A DNA stretch of 7,938 bases from Verrucomicrobiales bacterium. GTDB lineage: Bacteria > Verrucomicrobiota > Verrucomicrobiia > Limisphaerales > UBA9464. This document shows, one piece after another, positions 7,192 to 7,938 of this stretch. Within the stretch, counting starts at the first letter, position 1; each line of letters begins with the position of its first letter. The notes under the pieces are model-generated. The model had not been told where the DNA came from. It was given only the letters and a program-made list of their open reading frames with translations, and ran no database searches. The stretch covers positions 1 to 7,938 of the forward strand of contig DLVS01000622.1 of assembly GCA_003445095.1 (NCBI GenBank). Reading direction: 5' to 3'. The translations under genes and the position numbers were made by a program.

Positions 7192-7450
7192 GCGGAGCGC
7201 GGGAGTGATCCCGCAGGACCGTCACCGCGGGCGAGGGCCCAAGAGACGCCCCACGCTGCGCCAGAGAATGACGCCCCTGCGGATTGAAATCCGCGCTCCG
7301 TCCGCGAAGTGGAGCCCGGGATTTATCCCGCAGGACCGCGACCGCGGGCGAGGGCCCAAGAGACGCCCCACGCTGCGCCAGAGAATGACGCCCCTGCGGA
7401 TTGAAATCCGCGCTCCGTCCGCAAAGCGGAGCGATATTCGTCCCGCAGGA
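7192..7450 (+). repeat. 117-base tandem direct repeat, 2.2 copies, with nested hairpins
   Basis: Copy 1 is 7192-7308, copy 2 is 7309-7425, and a degenerate partial third copy is 7426-7450. Bases 7224-7305 and 7341-7422 are identical over 82 bases; the left end of each unit varies. Each unit holds two small palindromes. One is near its start (7199-7214, GCGGGA stem with a GTGA loop; weaker at 7317-7330). The other is a 7-pair GCGGATT/AATCCGC palindrome at 7279-7294 and 7396-7411. In copy 1 bases 7193-7202 (cggagcgcgg) are the reverse complement of 7291-7300, so the unit can fold back on itself. Open frames across it on both strands are by-products of the repeat. It fills most of the gap between cyclase and kinase; nothing was recognised in 7451-7526. 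There is no T-run, so it is not a standard intrinsic terminator. Confidence 0.9.
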
Positions 7451-7526
7451 GTATCTCGAACGCATTTCTAAGACACCCCTTCGGGCACCTCACGCCGCTA
7501 ATCCCTCACCCCTGCCCCCTCATTTC

Positions 7527-7938
7527 ATGCCCCCACCCGACGACAGCACGCGCAGTGATACGGCGCAGACCGCGATCCGGCAGGCGATCGAAGAAGTCAC
7601 ACGGCGGGAAGGCGGGACCGAAGGGATTCGCGACGACGCCCCGCTGATCGTCATTCCCGATCACCAACTGGTGGTCTGTGTGGGCCGTGGATCCTACGGC
7701 CAGGTCTGGCTCGCGCGCAACGTGATGGGCACGTACCGCGCGGTGAAGATTGTCGAGCGCGCCTCGTTCCAGAACGCACGCCCCTTCGAACGTGAGTTCA
7801 ACGGCATCCTCAAGTTCGAGCCGCTGTCCCGAGCCCATCCCGGCCTGGTGGACATCCTCCAAGTCGGCCGGACTGAGCACGCGTTCTACTACGTGATGGA
7901 ACTGGCCGATGACGTCGGCACCGGTCAGCAAGTTGACC
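7527..7938 (+). CDS. Hanks-type Ser/Thr protein kinase, N-terminal part, cut by window edge
   Basis: The first 137 residues of a eukaryotic-like protein kinase; the gene runs past the right edge. The N-lobe is clear: glycine-rich loop VGRGSYGQVW (52-61), ATP-anchoring Lys74 in RAVKIVE, helix-C glutamate probably Glu90 in ARPFEREFNGI, and the hinge YYVMELADD (121-129). The HRD and DFG catalytic motifs would lie outside the window, so activity cannot be judged. A hydrophilic 45-residue leader precedes the kinase domain. The ATG at 7527 is preceded by a C-rich leader with no Shine-Dalgarno sequence. It lies 350 bases after the FHA-cyclase on the same strand, separated by the tandem repeat. An FHA protein beside a Thr/Ser kinase is a common reader-writer pairing, so this kinase may supply the phosphothreonine that the FHA domain binds; that is inference. 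Confidence 0.88.
   Translation, partial: MPPPDDSTRSDTAQTAIRQAIEEVTRREGGTEGIRDDAPLIVIPDHQLVVCVGRGSYGQVWLARNVMGTYRAVKIVERASFQNARPFEREFNGILKFEPLSRAHPGLVDILQVGRTEHAFYYVMELADDVGTGQQVD

Noticed and set aside
7192..7450. CRISPR array
   Set aside because: The identical parts are 82 bases long and adjoin with no unique spacers of constant length; no cas genes are present.
7067..7471. Open frames of about 130 codons on both strands over the tandem repeat
   Set aside because: Their products simply repeat the 117-base unit (117 is divisible by three, so a frame stays open through each copy). No start context or domain supports them.
7506..7931. Minus-strand open frame of 141 codons at the right edge
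   Set aside because: Antisense to the kinase N-lobe, which has the glycine loop, the ATP-binding Lys and the hinge in order.

Overview
The window looks like chromosomal DNA from a high-GC, Gram-negative-type bacterium. I infer the Verrucomicrobiota, most likely near the Pedosphaera/Limisphaerales group. Three things point there: an outer-membrane beta-barrel gene with a signal peptide; an ECF sigma factor next to an FHA-cyclase and a Hanks-type kinase; and two kinds of GC-rich palindromic intergenic repeat that I remember from such genomes. The placement rests on recognition, not on a search.

Left part, minus strand (2662 to 1): three genes run in the same direction. First is a Nif3/YbgI-like dinuclear-metal protein (1895-2662), then a secreted or outer-membrane beta-barrel protein of unknown function (549-1793), then the N-terminal 163 residues of an exported S9 (prolyl-oligopeptidase) peptidase (491 to beyond the left edge). 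Gaps are 101 and 57 bases, so co-transcription is possible but not shown.

Middle, plus strand: a 297-base divergent spacer separates the Nif3-like gene from a complete UvrD/Rep/PcrA-type DNA helicase (2960-5104). The spacer holds a hairpin repeat, and a 15-base exact match to it lies in front of the beta-barrel gene. About 470 bases without a convincing gene follow the helicase.

Right part, plus strand: a probable signalling cassette. It holds an ECF sigma factor (5571-6230), a protein joining an FHA phosphopeptide-binding domain to a class III nucleotide cyclase (6265-7176, or from 6196 overlapping the sigma gene), a 117-base tandem repeat with nested hairpins (7192-7450), and the start of a Hanks-type Ser/Thr protein kinase that runs off the right edge (7527 on). 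One model is that the kinase phosphorylates threonines, the FHA domain reads them, the cyclase makes a cyclic nucleotide and the sigma factor changes transcription. The order of events is inference.

No rRNA, tRNA, CRISPR array, insertion sequence or phage gene was seen. Most start codons have no clear Shine-Dalgarno sequence, so several starts were chosen on protein similarity.
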